A program made the translations under genes and the position numbers. This document shows, in pieces, positions 7,856 to 18,609 of a stretch of 64,000 bases of DNA; positions within the stretch are counted from its first letter, which is position 1; each line of letters opens with the position of its first letter. The stretch is from Streptomyces abyssomicinicus (GTDB lineage Bacteria > Actinomycetota > Actinomycetes > Streptomycetales > Streptomycetaceae): the NCBI RefSeq assembly GCF_008974245.1, contig NZ_BBZI01000005.1, positions 1,660,751-1,724,750 of the forward strand. Direction: 5' to 3'. The notes under the pieces were generated by a model. The model was not told the origin of the DNA. It made no database searches and saw only the letters and a list, made by a program, of their open reading frames with translations.

Positions 7856-8872
7856 TCAGGAGGACTCCCGCACCACCAACTCGGTCGGCAGGGTCAGCCG
7901 CTGCCGCTCCGCGTCGGCCTCGCCGATCTCGGAGAGCAGGATCCGGGCCATCGCCCGGCCGACCTCCTCCACCGGCTGACGCACCGTGGACAGCGGCGGG
8001 TTGGTGTGCCGGGCGAGAACGGAATCCTCGAAACCGACCACGGCGACGTCGTCCGGGACCCGCCGCCCCTGACGGCGCAGCTCGGCCAGCGCGCCGACCG
8101 CCATGAGGTCGGACGCGGCGAAGACGGCGTCCAGGGCGGGCGCGCGTTCAAGAAGCGAACGCATCGCCCGGCGGCCGCCCTCCTCCGAGAAGTCCCCCGC
8201 CTCGACCAGGGATTCGTCGGCCGTGCGCCCCGCCTGTTCGTGGGCGCGGCGCCAGCCGGCGAGCCGGGAGTGCCCGACGTCCATGTCCAGGGAACCGGTG
8301 ATCGTCGCGACCCGGACGCGCCCCCGCCGCAGCAGGTGCGCGACCGCCTCGGTGGCGCCGCCGAGGTTGTCGGACGTGACGTAGCTGAGTCTCTCGTCCT
8401 CACCGCGCCGGCCCGCCAGCACCGTGGGCAGCCCCATCTCCTCGAGCATGGCGGCCAGCCGCTCCTGCACCCGGACCGACACCAGCAGCACCCCGTCGAC
8501 GCGGCGCGTCGCGATCGAGGACGTCAACTGGTCCCGCTCCGACTCGTCGCGGACCAGGACCAGTTGGAGCTGCGTGCCGGTCTCGGTGAGCACCCCGCTG
8601 ACGCCGCGGATCAGCGCGGCGAAGAAGGGTTCGGAACCGAGCCGGCTCTCCGACTCGGGGATCACCAGTGCCACCGCCTCGGTGCGGTTGGTCACCAGTC
8701 CGCGAGCGACCGAGTTCGGAACGTAGTTGAGCTCCTTGATCGCCTCCAGGACCCTGGCCCGCGCCTCCGCGCTGACGAGTTCCGAGCCGTTGAGGACGCG
8801 GGACACCGTCGTGCGCCCCACTCCGGCCCGGGCGGCGACGGTCTTGATCGTAGGCGGACGGCGCTCCGACAT
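7856..8872 (-). CDS. LacI-family repressor, CebR-like
   Basis: 338 residues. The N-terminal LacI helix-turn-helix reads TIKTVAARAGVGRTTVSRVLNG and the hinge is NYVPNSVARGL; a periplasmic-binding-protein-like effector domain follows (ALVIPESESRLGSEPFFAAL, ASDLMAVGALAELRRQG, VGFEDSVLARHTNPPLSTVRQP). Sequence and context resemble CebR, the cello-oligosaccharide-responsive repressor of streptomycetes. The chosen ATG at 8872 has GAGGGAGA upstream and begins just before the HTH. The gene is divergent from a CebEFG-BglC-like operon, and two 14-bp palindromes in the gap are likely operators. Their centre differs from the CebR consensus I recall, so the true effector could be another beta-glucoside. 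Confidence 0.87.
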   Translation of the reverse strand: MSERRPPTIKTVAARAGVGRTTVSRVLNGSELVSAEARARVLEAIKELNYVPNSVARGLVTNRTEAVALVIPESESRLGSEPFFAALIRGVSGVLTETGTQLQLVLVRDESERDQLTSSIATRRVDGVLLVSVRVQERLAAMLEEMGLPTVLAGRRGEDERLSYVTSDNLGGATEAVAHLLRRGRVRVATITGSLDMDVGHSRLAGWRRAHEQAGRTADESLVEAGDFSEEGGRRAMRSLLERAPALDAVFAASDLMAVGALAELRRQGRRVPDDVAVVGFEDSVLARHTNPPLSTVRQPVEEVGRAMARILLSEIGEADAERQRLTLPTELVVRESS

Positions 8873-9005
8873 GCACTTCTCCCTCGGCGAGCGCGGCGTG
8901 GCCGCGTACATGATCGGCGCAATTGTGGCAGACGCCGGGGCGCCCGCGATCCACCGGGCGAACACCCCGACGCGGCCCGCCGAGTGAACCGCGGACCGGC
9001 TTTCG

Positions 9006-9017
9006 GCAACAAGTTGC
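9006..9017. promoter_or_regulatory. Small palindrome GCAAC-AA-GTTGC
   Basis: A perfect 12-bp palindrome about 130 bp upstream of the repressor start and just before the sugar-operon -35 box. Role unknown; it could be an extra regulator site. Confidence 0.35.
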
Positions 9018-9027
9018 TTTCACGTTA

Positions 9028-9104
9028 TTGACATGAGCGTTTCTTAGTACGAGTGTTCCAACCGCCGGTGGGAACGTTCCCACCGCGCTGTGGGAACGTT
9101 CCCA
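9028..9104 (+). promoter_or_regulatory. Sugar-operon promoter with two LacI/CebR-type operators
   Basis: TTGACA at 9028-9033 is a good -35 box; the -10 region falls near 9051-9057 (GAGTGTT) and is weak. Two identical palindromes TGGGAACGTTCCCA follow at 9069-9082 and 9091-9104, 22 bp apart, about two helical turns on the same DNA face. The CebR box I know is TGGGAGCGCTCCCA, so these differ at two symmetric central positions. Located downstream of the promoter, they would act as a roadblock or clamp. Confidence 0.75.
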
Positions 9105-9204
9105 CCCGGCGATCCGACGTGTTCCTCCCGGACCGTCCGCTTTGCCGCAGTCATGAACAACTCGTAACTCCGGTGCGTCAGCGCCGTCGCTTGGAGGCAG
9201 AAAC

Positions 9205-10515
9205 ATGACCACTGTCAACCGGTCGTCGCGTACGAGAGCGGTCGCGCTCGTCGCGGCGGTCAGCGCGATCTCGCTCCTCGCAGGCTGCGGCGGCGACGAC
9301 GACTCCGTCACGGGCGGCGGCAAGAAGGACGGCAAAACCGTCATCACCATGGGCATGTACGGGGTGATGGGCTTCAAGGAGACCGGGCTCCTCGAGCAGT
9401 ACGAGAAGGAGAACCCCGACGTCGACATCCAGGCCGAGGTGGCCGGTGACGAGCAGACCTACTACACCGCGCTGCAGACCAAGCTCGCCGCCGGCAAGGG
9501 CCTGAAGGACATCCAGGGCATCGAGATCGGCCGCGCCAAGGAGGTCGTCGACACCCAGGCCGACAACTTCGCCGACTTCAAGGGCATGGCGGACACCGAC
9601 CACTTCCTGCCCTGGAAGCAGTCGCAGATCACCACCAAGGACGGCAAGGTCCTCGGCCTGGGCACCGACATCGGCCCGATGGCCGTCTGCTACCGCAAGG
9701 ACCACTTCGAGGCCGCCGGCCTGCCCACCGACCGCGAAGAGGTCGCCAAGCTGTGGGAGGGCGACTGGAACAAGTTCGTGGAGGTCGGCAAGACCTTCAA
9801 GAAGAACTTCAAGGGCGACAAGGTCGCCTACATGGACGCCTCCAGCGGCCTGTTCAACGCCATGATCTACGGCCACTCCGAGCAGTTCTACAACGCCCAG
9901 GGCGAGCTGATCTACCAGGACAACCCGGTCGTCAAGGAGGCGTGGAACCTCGCGGCCGACGCCGCCGAGGCCGGCCTGTCCGCCAAGCTGCGCCAGTTCC
10001 AGCCCGGTTGGGACCCCGGTCTGTCCAACGGCACCTTCGCCACGACCGTGTGTCCGGCCTGGATGCTCGGCCACATCGGCGAGAAGGCCGGTGACAAGAA
10101 CAAGGGCAAGTGGGACGTCGCCAAGGCCCCCAAGGGCGCCAACTGGGGCGGATCCTTCCTCGGCGTGGTCGAGAAGAGCCCGGTGAAGGAGGAGGCCAAG
10201 AAGCTCGTCGCCTGGCTCACCGCGCCGGAGCAGCAGGCCCACATCTTCGAGAAGCAGGGCAGCGTGCCCTCCTCCCAGGTGGCGCTGGAGAACCCGGACG
10301 TCAAGAACAGCACCTCGGAGTACTTCAGCAACGCCCCGATCGGCCAGATCTTCGGCCAGGCCGCCCAGGAGATCCCGGACGAGCAGGTCCTCGGGCGCAA
10401 GGACGGCACCATCAAGGACACCTTCTCCCAGGGGCTGACCCTGGTCGAGGAAGGCACTGCGCGTGACAAGGCGTGGCAGACCACCTCGGAGCGTATCGAG
10501 AAGGCGGTCGGCTGA
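9205..10515 (+). CDS. CebE-like sugar-binding lipoprotein of an ABC importer
   Basis: 436-residue extracellular solute-binding protein family 1. The signal peptide ends in the lipobox SLLAGC, so Cys28 should be lipidated and the protein anchored outside the membrane. Segments such as GVMGFKETGLLEQYEKENPDVDI, the IQGIEIGRA stretch, and FATTVCPAWMLGHI resemble CebE, the cellobiose/cellotriose-binding protein. Two permease genes and a GH1 beta-glucosidase gene follow in the same direction. Expression is probably controlled by the divergent LacI-type repressor through the two TGGGAACGTTCCCA boxes. No ATP-binding subunit is present, as is usual: streptomycetes share the MsiK ATPase among such importers. 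Confidence 0.88.
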   Translation: MTTVNRSSRTRAVALVAAVSAISLLAGCGGDDDSVTGGGKKDGKTVITMGMYGVMGFKETGLLEQYEKENPDVDIQAEVAGDEQTYYTALQTKLAAGKGLKDIQGIEIGRAKEVVDTQADNFADFKGMADTDHFLPWKQSQITTKDGKVLGLGTDIGPMAVCYRKDHFEAAGLPTDREEVAKLWEGDWNKFVEVGKTFKKNFKGDKVAYMDASSGLFNAMIYGHSEQFYNAQGELIYQDNPVVKEAWNLAADAAEAGLSAKLRQFQPGWDPGLSNGTFATTVCPAWMLGHIGEKAGDKNKGKWDVAKAPKGANWGGSFLGVVEKSPVKEEAKKLVAWLTAPEQQAHIFEKQGSVPSSQVALENPDVKNSTSEYFSNAPIGQIFGQAAQEIPDEQVLGRKDGTIKDTFSQGLTLVEEGTARDKAWQTTSERIEKAVG

Positions 10516-10609
10516 CCGTCGCTCCTCCCGGCCGCCCGGGCCCGCCGGTGGCACACGCCGGCGGGCCCGGGGGACCGGCTCGTACATCTGCTCTCAGGAA
10601 GGAAGTCCG

Positions 10610-11608
10610 GTGGCCACCTCCACCACCAACGCACAGATCGGCGAGGGACGCGAAGGCCCCGCCCCGAAGCGCGGCGCCGACAGCGACGGCCGGCGCCGGC
10701 GCGGTGCGCTGCTGCACCGGCTGGACATCAAGGGCGCGCCCTACGTGTTCGTCGCGCCGTTCTTCATCGTGTTCGCCGCGTTCAGCTTCTACCCTCTCGT
10801 GTACACCTCCTGGATCTCCCTGCACCGGGTGGAGCTGGCCACTCTGGACATGATGGAGTGGGTGGCGTTCGACAACTACGTCGAACTCTGGGGCGACTCG
10901 CGGTTCTGGAACGCGCTCGGCAACACCATCACCATCGGCGTCATCTCCACAGTGCCGCAGCTGCTGATGGCGCTCGGGCTCGCCCACCTGCTCAACTACA
11001 AGATGCGCGGCTCGCTGTTCTTCCGCGTCGCCTCGCTCGTGCCGTACGCCACCTCGGTCGGCGCCGCGGCGCTCGTGTTCACCATGATCTTCGAGCGCGA
11101 CTTCGGCATGATCAACTGGGGCCTCGGCCTGTTCGGCGTCGACCCGGTGAACTGGGAGGGCGACAAGTGGCCCGCCCAGTTCGCGATCTCCACCATCGTC
11201 ATCTGGCGCTGGACCGGATACAACGCGCTGCTCTACCTCGCCGCGATGCAGGCCATCCCGGCCGAGCGCTACGAGGCCGCCGCCATCGACGGGGCCTCCC
11301 GCTGGAAGCAGTTCACCAACGTCACCGTGCCCGGCATCCGCTCCACCGTGGTCTTCACCATCGTGCTGTCCACCATCGGCGCGACCCAGCTCTTCGGTGA
11401 GCCGCTGATCTTCGGCCAGGGCCCCAACGGCATCTCCGGCGGCGTGGACAACCAGTACCAGACCCTGGGCCTGCTGCTGTACGAGGAGGGCTGGAAGAAC
11501 TACCAGATGGGCCGCTCGGCGACCGTCGCCTGGGCGATGTTCCTGCTGCTCCTCATCGCCTTCGCGGCCCAGGCCCTGTTCAAGCGCCTGCGCTCCCGTA
11601 CGTCCTGA
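10610..11608 (+). CDS. CebF-like sugar ABC permease
   Basis: 332 residues with about six transmembrane helices; the first is around APYVFVAPFFIVFAAFSFYP. The permease EAA loop, which docks the ATPase, is EAAAIDGASRWKQFTNVTVPG. It belongs to the MalF-type subunit group with a long polar N terminus. The GTG at 10610 is preferred to earlier in-frame starts because AGGAAGGA lies 6 nt before it and the frame upstream overlaps the previous gene. It lies 94 bp after the lipoprotein gene and 14 bp before the second permease gene; the three should work as one membrane complex importing beta-glucosides or cello-oligosaccharides. Confidence 0.88.
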   Translation: MATSTTNAQIGEGREGPAPKRGADSDGRRRRGALLHRLDIKGAPYVFVAPFFIVFAAFSFYPLVYTSWISLHRVELATLDMMEWVAFDNYVELWGDSRFWNALGNTITIGVISTVPQLLMALGLAHLLNYKMRGSLFFRVASLVPYATSVGAAALVFTMIFERDFGMINWGLGLFGVDPVNWEGDKWPAQFAISTIVIWRWTGYNALLYLAAMQAIPAERYEAAAIDGASRWKQFTNVTVPGIRSTVVFTIVLSTIGATQLFGEPLIFGQGPNGISGGVDNQYQTLGLLLYEEGWKNYQMGRSATVAWAMFLLLLIAFAAQALFKRLRSRTS

Positions 11609-11622
11609 CCAGGAGACTCTCC

Positions 11623-12552
11623 ATGACCACAGAAAGCCTCCCGGTCGCGGCGGACGCACCGGCCGGGACCATCGCCGCGGGGAAGCCCTCCGCCGGCCGC
11701 CCGGGCCGCCTGAAGGTGCGCGGACGCGCCGGCCGCCAGCACCACGCGGGCCCGCTCGCCTACGTCCTCCTCGGGATCACGGCGCTCCTGTCGATCTTCC
11801 CGCTGTACTGGACGATGGTGGCGGCCTCGACCGACAACACCCGCGTCAGCGAGACGCCGCCGCCGTTCCTGCCCGGCCCGAACCTCTTCAGCAACCTGGC
11901 CCGCGCCTGGGACGAGGCGGCGATGGGCCAGGCGATGATCAACAGCCTGATCGTCGCCGGAGTCATCGCCATGTCCACGGTGATGTTCGCGACGCTGGCC
12001 GGGTTCGCCTTCGCCAAGCTGCGCTTCAAGGGACGCAACATCCTGCTGATGCTGGTCATCGGCACCATGATGGTGCCGCCGCAGCTCGGCGTGGTGCCGC
12101 TCTTCATGATGATGGCCGAGCTGGGCTGGTCGCAGCGACTGCCCGCCGTCATCTTCCCCACCCTGGTGAGCGCGGTCGGCGTCTTCTTCATGCGCCAGTA
12201 CCTCTCGGAGGCCCTGCCCGACGAGCTCGTCGAGGCCGGCCGCGTCGACGGCGCGCACTCGCTGCGGATCTTCTGGAGCATCGTGCTCCCCATCGCGCGG
12301 CCCGCTATGGCGGTCCTCTTCATGATCACGTTCGTGCACGCCTGGAACGACTTCTTCTGGCCCTTCGTCGCACTCGACATGACCAACCCGACCGTCCCCG
12401 TCGCGCTCACCCAGCTCAGCGCCGGCTACATCCGCGACCAGTCCCTGATCATGGCGGGTGCGCTGCTGGGCACCCTGCCCCTGCTGGCGATGTTCATCGT
12501 CTTCGGCCGCCAGATCGTCAGCGGCGTCATGGCGGGCGCCGTCAAGGGCTGA
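11623..12552 (+). CDS. CebG-like sugar ABC permease
   Basis: 309-residue MalG-type permease with about six transmembrane helices, the first at [20 protein letters not shown]. The EAA loop reads [20 protein letters not shown], the usual site of ATPase contact. A GGAG ribosome binding site precedes the ATG, and the gap from the preceding permease is 14 bp. It forms the membrane pore with the upstream subunit. The GH1 gene begins 61 bp downstream, so imported sugars would be hydrolysed inside the cell by the product of the same operon. Confidence 0.88.
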   Translation: MTTESLPVAADAPAGTIAAGKPSAGRPGRLKVRGRAGRQHHAGPLAYVLLGITALLSIFPLYWTMVAASTDNTRVSETPPPFLPGPNLFSNLARAWDEAAMGQAMINSLIVAGVIAMSTVMFATLAGFAFAKLRFKGRNILLMLVIGTMMVPPQLGVVPLFMMMAELGWSQRLPAVIFPTLVSAVGVFFMRQYLSEALPDELVEAGRVDGAHSLRIFWSIVLPIARPAMAVLFMITFVHAWNDFFWPFVALDMTNPTVPVALTQLSAGYIRDQSLIMAGALLGTLPLLAMFIVFGRQIVSGVMAGAVKG

Positions 12553-12613
12553 CGGGCGACCGTCACCCGTACCGCCACTCCTCCCCGCATCGCGAAACCC
12601 GAGAAGGACACAC

Positions 12614-14050
<1,437 letters not shown>

Positions 14051-14111
14051 CCCTCCCCGCCCCCCCTGCCTGGTGCGGCGTCCCACAGCCCGCACGTCGC
14101 CGCACCGCGGA

Positions 14112-14150
14112 CCCGCCCCCGAACGCCCGCTCCCCCGGGCCGGGGGCGGG
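14112..14150. terminator. GC-rich hairpin between convergent genes
   Basis: CCCGCCCCC near 14112-14120 pairs with GGGGGCGGG at 14142-14150, and inner CCCCCG/CGGGGG blocks strengthen it. It lies between the GH1 stop (14050) and the convergent threonine synthase stop (14176), and fits a bidirectional factor-independent terminator without a T-run. Confidence 0.6.
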
Positions 14151-14175
14151 CCTGTTCCCGGCCCGGGGCGGCGGG

Positions 14176-15240
14176 TCAGACCGCGAGCCGGAGCGCGCGG
14201 GCGATCTCGGGAGCGGAGGAACCGGTCGCGGTCGTGGCGCAGCCGTCCCGGAGCGCGGCGTCCTGGTCCTTGAGGCCGTTGCCGGTGAGGGTGACGACGA
14301 CCGTCTGCCCGGGATCGAGCAGCCCGCGCCGGTGACGGTCGAGGAGGCCGGCGACGCCCGCGGCCGAGGCCGGCTCGACGAAGACGCCGTCGTGGCGGGC
14401 CAGCAGCCGGTACGCCGCGAAGATCTGCTCGTCGGTGACGGCCGCGAACAGCCCGCCGGACTCGTCGCGGGCGGCGACGGCGCCCTGCCAGGTCGCCGGT
14501 TCGCCGACGCGGATGGCGCTGGCCAGCGTCTCCGGGCGGGAGACGGGCTTCCCGTGGACGAGCGGTGCCGCGCCCGCCGCCTGGAAGCCCCACATCCGCG
14601 GCAGGCGGGTGGCGGGGCCCTCCGTCCGGTACGCCCGGTAGCCCTGCCAGGTGGCGGTGACGTTCCCGCCGTTGCCCACCGGCAGGCAGTGGATGTCGGG
14701 GGCGTCGCCCAGCGCGTCGACGACCTCGTAGGCCACCGTGCGCTGGCCGGACAGGCGCAGTTCGTTGCCGACGCTGTTCACCAGGGCGACCGGGTGGCGG
14801 TCGGCGAGCTCGCGGGCGGCCCGCAGGCAGTCGTCGAAGGTGCCGTCCACCTCGATGATCCGCGCGCCGTGGCGGACGGTCTGGCCGAGCTTGCCGAGAG
14901 CCACGTGCCCGCGCGGAACGAGGACGGCCGAGCCGATGCCGGCCCGTGCGGCGTAGGCCGCGGCCGAAGCACTGGTGTTGCCCGTGGAGGCACAGATCAC
15001 CGCCTCGGCGCCCGCCTCGGCGGCCCGGCTGATCGCCACGGTCATGCCGCGGTCCTTGAACGAGCCGGTGGGATTGGCGCCCTCGTTCTTCAGGCGGACG
15101 TCGCAGCCCGTCAGCCGTGACAGGTACCCGGAACGCAGCAGAGGTGTGTTGCCCTCGTGGAGCGACACGGCCGGGGTGCGGTCGGTGACCGGGAGCCGGC
15201 TCCGGTAGGCGCTGTTGATCAGTCCTTGCCAAGGAGTCAT
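14176..15240 (-). CDS. thrC: Threonine synthase
   Basis: 354-residue PLP-dependent fold-type II enzyme converting O-phosphohomoserine to threonine in the cytoplasm. The PLP Lys62 is in GSFKDRG; the phosphate-binding loop is [12 protein letters not shown], and LHEGNTPLL and NEGANPTG are typical threonine-synthase segments. The length matches the short actinobacterial form. ATG at 15240 begins MTPWQGLI; upstream frame extension lacks homology. It is divergent from an RpiR/MurR-type regulator gene 65 bp away, an unusual partner for threonine synthesis. This may be a second, specialised copy rather than the housekeeping one beside hom/thrB (inference from context). Confidence 0.85.
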   Translation of the reverse strand: MTPWQGLINSAYRSRLPVTDRTPAVSLHEGNTPLLRSGYLSRLTGCDVRLKNEGANPTGSFKDRGMTVAISRAAEAGAEAVICASTGNTSASAAAYAARAGIGSAVLVPRGHVALGKLGQTVRHGARIIEVDGTFDDCLRAARELADRHPVALVNSVGNELRLSGQRTVAYEVVDALGDAPDIHCLPVGNGGNVTATWQGYRAYRTEGPATRLPRMWGFQAAGAAPLVHGKPVSRPETLASAIRVGEPATWQGAVAARDESGGLFAAVTDEQIFAAYRLLARHDGVFVEPASAAGVAGLLDRHRRGLLDPGQTVVVTLTGNGLKDQDAALRDGCATTATGSSAPEIARALRLAV

Positions 15241-15305
15241 GGGCGGAAACGTAACACATGTTTCATCGATGCCTTCCAAGGCGTTTTGATGTAACGTTCG
15301 ACAGC

Positions 15306-16130
15306 ATGGAGAGAGTGGTGTCCCAGCTCGAGGAGATGTACCAGCGGCTCGCGCCCGGCGAGCGTGCGGTGGCCCGCCTGTTGCTGGACGACTTCCCGTT
15401 CGCCGCACTGGGGTCGCTCCGGGCGCTGGCGGAGCGGGCAGGAGTCAGTCCGCCCACCGCGTCACGGCTGGTCGACCGTCTCGGCTACCAGGGCTTCTCG
15501 CAGTTCCAGGCGGCGGTACGGGCCGAGGCGCAGGACCAGTCCCGGCTGCGCGAGTTCACCGCTCATGGCGCCGATCCCGGCAGCGCGGCGGCCGACCTGC
15601 ATCACGGTCTGGCACAGACGATCGCCGCCCTGAACGGCCCCCTGCTGGACTCGGCGGCCGCGGCACTCGTCTCGGCGCGGACGGTGTGGGCACTGGGCGG
15701 CCCGTTGAGCGAGCTGGCGGCGGACTACCTGGCCCGTCAGCTGGGGGCCTTGCGGCCCGCCGTCCGCTTCGTCACCGGTCCGGCGCCGGAGCGGGCCCGG
15801 TCGCTGCTGGAGGTGACCTCCTCGGACCTGGTGGTCGCCTACGACTTCCGCCGCTACTCGGCGGAGACGGCCGCCTTCGTGCGGGCCGCCCGTGCGCGGG
15901 GGGCCCGGCTCCTGCTGGTCACCGACGCCTGGGGATCACCGCTGGCGGACGAGGCCCACACGCTCGTGCCGCTGCCCCGTGAGGCCGCCGGTCCCATCGC
16001 CCCCCTCACGCACGAGATCGCCGTGACCGAACTCCTGCTCGTCGCGGTGGCGGCCAAGCTCGAGGCGTCGGGGCGCCTGGACGAACTCGACGCGCTGACC
16101 CGGTCGCTGCAGCCGCCCCGCGAGGCCTGA
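15306..16130 (+). CDS. RpiR/MurR-family transcriptional regulator
   Basis: 274 residues. The N-terminal RpiR-type helix-turn-helix is around residues 10-80 ([23 protein letters not shown]), and a C-terminal SIS-like sugar-phosphate isomerase fold spans about 105-270 ([35 protein letters not shown]). Family members usually sense phosphosugars, but the SIS domain here lacks an obvious phosphosugar-binding Ser/Thr signature. It is transcribed divergently from threonine synthase across 65 bp that contain TAACGT 8 nt before the ATG and no ribosome binding site. It may control thrC and itself. Confidence 0.82.
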   Translation: MERVVSQLEEMYQRLAPGERAVARLLLDDFPFAALGSLRALAERAGVSPPTASRLVDRLGYQGFSQFQAAVRAEAQDQSRLREFTAHGADPGSAAADLHHGLAQTIAALNGPLLDSAAAALVSARTVWALGGPLSELAADYLARQLGALRPAVRFVTGPAPERARSLLEVTSSDLVVAYDFRRYSAETAAFVRAARARGARLLLVTDAWGSPLADEAHTLVPLPREAAGPIAPLTHEIAVTELLLVAVAAKLEASGRLDELDALTRSLQPPREA

Positions 16131-16159
16131 ACGGGCGGCGCAACGCCCGCCGCCCGTTC
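16129..16159. terminator. Bidirectional terminator shared by two stop codons
   Basis: GAACGGGCGGCG and its exact complement CGCCGCCCGTTC form a 12-bp perfect stem with a 7-nt loop (CAACGCC). The stem begins inside the RpiR gene's TGA and ends inside the stop of the convergent DUF6233 gene. Confidence 0.75.
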
Positions 16160-16502
16160 ACTCCAGCAGCCCGAGCTCGGTGTCCGGCCGGCACTGGGGG
16201 CAGGGCTGCACGCCCTCGGCCAGCGCGCGCAGCGCCTGGTCGCGGGCGACGCCGTGGCTGCGCCTGCCGCCGCTCCAGCAGCCGCCGACATGGACGTAGA
16301 CGGGGGAGCGGCCGCTCAGTCCGTGCTCGATCAGCCACTGGGCCGCCGGACGCCCGCCCTGTGCCGGCCGCTCCCGGGTGACGGCCTCGCGCCGCTCCTC
16401 CTGCGCGATCCAGCGGCGCGTGCGCTCGAGGTCGCGCTCCTGCACCCGTTCCAGGAAGCGCAGGAGGGCGAGCCGTGAGGGCTCGGCGTCGGGATCGGTC
16501 AC
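16158..16502 (-). CDS. DUF6233 family protein
   Basis: 114 residues, typical of a small Streptomyces-restricted family annotated DUF6233. It has a helical N-terminal part (LALLRFLERVQERDLERTRR), a central WLIEHGL segment and the C-terminal signature VHVGGCWSGGRR... CPQCRPDTELGLLE with a Cys pair. Function unknown. The GTG at 16502 is chosen because TATACT lies 7 nt before it and no ribosome binding site is present, implying a leaderless transcript; longer in-frame starts lack support. It converges on the RpiR gene and shares its terminator. Confidence 0.75.
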   Translation of the reverse strand: MTDPDAEPSRLALLRFLERVQERDLERTRRWIAQEERREAVTRERPAQGGRPAAQWLIEHGLSGRSPVYVHVGGCWSGGRRSHGVARDQALRALAEGVQPCPQCRPDTELGLLE

Positions 16503-16663
16503 ATATTCGAGTATACGTTCGAGTTGCCTGGTGTCGCCCCTCCGCCCGGACGGGGCCGGGACCGCCTCGGCGCCCTGCTCGTGACGGCGGTCACCGGTGA
16601 GGGCGCCCGAGCATCGTCGCAAGAGGCCACCCGCGTCGGGTGCCCCGCCGTTGGACTCCTCGG

Positions 16664-17746
16664 ATGCCGGGCGACGAAGGCGGGACCACGGACGGGGCCC
16701 GGACACTCGCGCAGGCCTACCGGCGCTACGCGGAGGCCGACGCGGCGAAGACCTCGCCGCTGTACGCGCGCGTCGCCGCGGCGCTGAGCGGGTCCGGCGA
16801 GGCGCTGCGCGCCATCGAGGCCGCCCCGGCACGCAAGCGCAACCCCGCGGTGATCCTGGCCGCGCTGCACCACCTCGCCCTCGACGGCCGCGCCCCGCGG
16901 CTCGCCGCCGCGTACGCCGCCGGGGACGGCGAGGCCGCCGCCGCGGCCCTCGAGACGGTGCTGCGCATGCCCGGCCCCGTGCTGGCCGTCGCCGCGCTCC
17001 GGCCGCCGCGGGCCGACGAGAGCGGACGTCACGCGGTGCTGTACCCGGCCGTCGCCGAGGCCGCGCACCGCCTCGGCGCCAGGACCGTGGGGCTGATCGA
17101 CGTGGGCCGCCCCACCGGGCTCAACCTCCAGGTCGACCGCGTCCGCATCGACTACGGCGACGGCCGGGTCCTGGGCGATCCGTCGTCCCCCGTCCAGGTC
17201 TCAGCCTCGGTCGTGGGGGACCGGCCGGTCCCGGAGCGGGCGATGCCCGAGGTCGTCGCCCGGGTCGGCGTCGACCGCGACCCGGTCGACGTCACCGACC
17301 CGGAGGAGGCCCGATGGCTGCGCGCCTGCCTCCCGCCGGACCCGCCGGAGCGGCTCGCAGGGTTCGAGGCGGAGCTCACCTCGGCAGCCGCGGCCCCTCC
17401 GCTCCAGCTGCGGGGCGACCCCGTCGAGGCGCTGTCCGACGCCTTCGACCACGTGCCGGACGGCGCCCTGCCCGTCGTCACCACGTCGTGGACCCTGTCG
17501 CGTCTCCCGCTCGAGAGCCGTCTGCGTTTCCTGCACCGTCTGGACGAGGCGGCGGCCCGCCGGCCGGTGGCATGGGTGTCGGCGGAGGGGGTCGGGGTCG
17601 CCCCGGCGGTGCCGACCCTCGGCGACCGCCGCGCCTCCGGCCACAGCATCATCGGCCTGGCACTGCTCGACGGCCCGGCACTGCGCACCGAGGCCGTCGG
17701 CCGCTGCTGGTCGCAGGGCCGCCTGCTGGCCTGGCTGGCGGACTGA
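16664..17746 (+). CDS. DUF2332 family protein
   Basis: About 360 residues. Recognisable DUF2332 features are the N-terminal YRRYAEADAAKTSPLYARVA, a KRNPAVILAALHHLAL segment, and the Rossmann-like core GARTVGLIDVGRPTGLNLQVDR. The pattern GRPTGLNL resembles a cofactor-binding loop, and VVTTSWTLSRLP sits where a strand-turn-helix follows. The enzyme activity of the family is not known to me. ATG 16664 is the likeliest start; an in-frame GTG at 16640 is possible, and neither has a strong ribosome binding site. Confidence 0.75.
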   Translation: MPGDEGGTTDGARTLAQAYRRYAEADAAKTSPLYARVAAALSGSGEALRAIEAAPARKRNPAVILAALHHLALDGRAPRLAAAYAAGDGEAAAAALETVLRMPGPVLAVAALRPPRADESGRHAVLYPAVAEAAHRLGARTVGLIDVGRPTGLNLQVDRVRIDYGDGRVLGDPSSPVQVSASVVGDRPVPERAMPEVVARVGVDRDPVDVTDPEEARWLRACLPPDPPERLAGFEAELTSAAAAPPLQLRGDPVEALSDAFDHVPDGALPVVTTSWTLSRLPLESRLRFLHRLDEAAARRPVAWVSAEGVGVAPAVPTLGDRRASGHSIIGLALLDGPALRTEAVGRCWSQGRLLAWLAD

Positions 17747-17789
17747 AGGCAGGGCGGCGGGCCGTCCGCGCCCTCGCGGCCTCCGGGGG

Positions 17790-18404
17790 CTACCAGGTCC
17801 GCCCTTCGGGCAGTTCCTCCAGGCCGGGGGCTGAAAGGTGCAGCACCTCGTAGCGCTCGGTCGCCTCCTCGTCCGGCGCGGCGGCGTCCGCCCACAGCAC
17901 GAAGCGCACCAGCTGCCAGTGGTGGGGGTCGACGGCCAGCGCGGCCGAGTGCACACCCGCCCCGCGGGACAGCCGGCGCAGGTCCTCCGCCTCCCGCTCG
18001 ACCAGCGCGGACAGTCCCAGCCCGGTGCCGTCGGGGTCGCAGTCCGCGGGGAGCGCGGTGAGGCGCCGCGACGCCGCCCTCGCGACGGACCCGCGGGCCG
18101 GCCCGGCATGGCAGGCGACGCCCGTCCAGTGCCGCACGGAGGGCCGGCCGAAGTCCCGGACGATGTTCTGGAAGCCGCCCCCTCCGACGAGGAAGCGGGC
18201 CATCGCCCCGGGATCGTCCCACAGGTAGAAGGGGGCGTACTGGTTGACCGGCGAGCCGTCGACGCCGCGTTCGCGGATGACGTACGCCTTGAGTCCCAGT
18301 CCGGCGCGGTCGTCGAGGGCATGGCCGCCCACCGCCACCCGCTCACGGATGATCCGCATGTCGTGGTCGGCTGGCAGCGTGATCTCGTACTGTGCGGCGT
18401 ACAT
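17790..18404 (-). CDS. DUF4865 family protein
   Basis: 204 residues. It starts MYAAQYEITLPADHDMRIIRERVAVGG and contains LGLKAYVIRERG, NQYAPFYLWDDPGAMARFLVGGGG and RHWTGVACHAGP, the usual DUF4865 landmarks; these proteins look like ferredoxin-like alpha+beta barrels related to antibiotic-biosynthesis monooxygenases (family knowledge, tentative). A GGAAGAG sequence precedes the ATG. In other actinomycetes such genes often lie by a LysR regulator and a tautomerase; neither is present here. Confidence 0.8.
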   Translation of the reverse strand: MYAAQYEITLPADHDMRIIRERVAVGGHALDDRAGLGLKAYVIRERGVDGSPVNQYAPFYLWDDPGAMARFLVGGGGFQNIVRDFGRPSVRHWTGVACHAGPARGSVARAASRRLTALPADCDPDGTGLGLSALVEREAEDLRRLSRGAGVHSAALAVDPHHWQLVRFVLWADAAAPDEEATERYEVLHLSAPGLEELPEGRTW

Positions 18405-18519
18405 CAGGCTCTTCCTCCGGGCGGGTGCGACGAGCGGTCCCAGTATCCCGTGGATCGCTCGGCCCGAACGGCCGAACCCGGGGCGAAGTGACCGTCACCG
18501 CAGGCCGCGCGGACGGCAC

Positions 18520-18554
18520 GAGGACGCCCCGTCGGTCACCGACGGGGCGTCCTC
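18520..18554. terminator. Strong perfect hairpin
   Basis: A 35-bp perfect palindrome: the 17-nt arm GAGGACGCCCCGTCGGT is followed after one base by its complement. It lies just downstream of the small secreted protein gene and upstream of the DUF4865 gene on the same strand, so it should end the former's transcript. Confidence 0.8.
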
Positions 18555-18609
18555 CACCGCCTGTGGCCTCCTCGCGGGCGAGGAGGGGCCGCCTGCGGCC
18601 TGGCGCGGA

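Noticed and set aside
14176..15240. Threonine synthase as a resistance or tailoring gene of the peptide cluster
   Set aside because: It is about 7.6 kb from the nearest end of the cluster, separated by unrelated operons, and pairs with an RpiR-type regulator.
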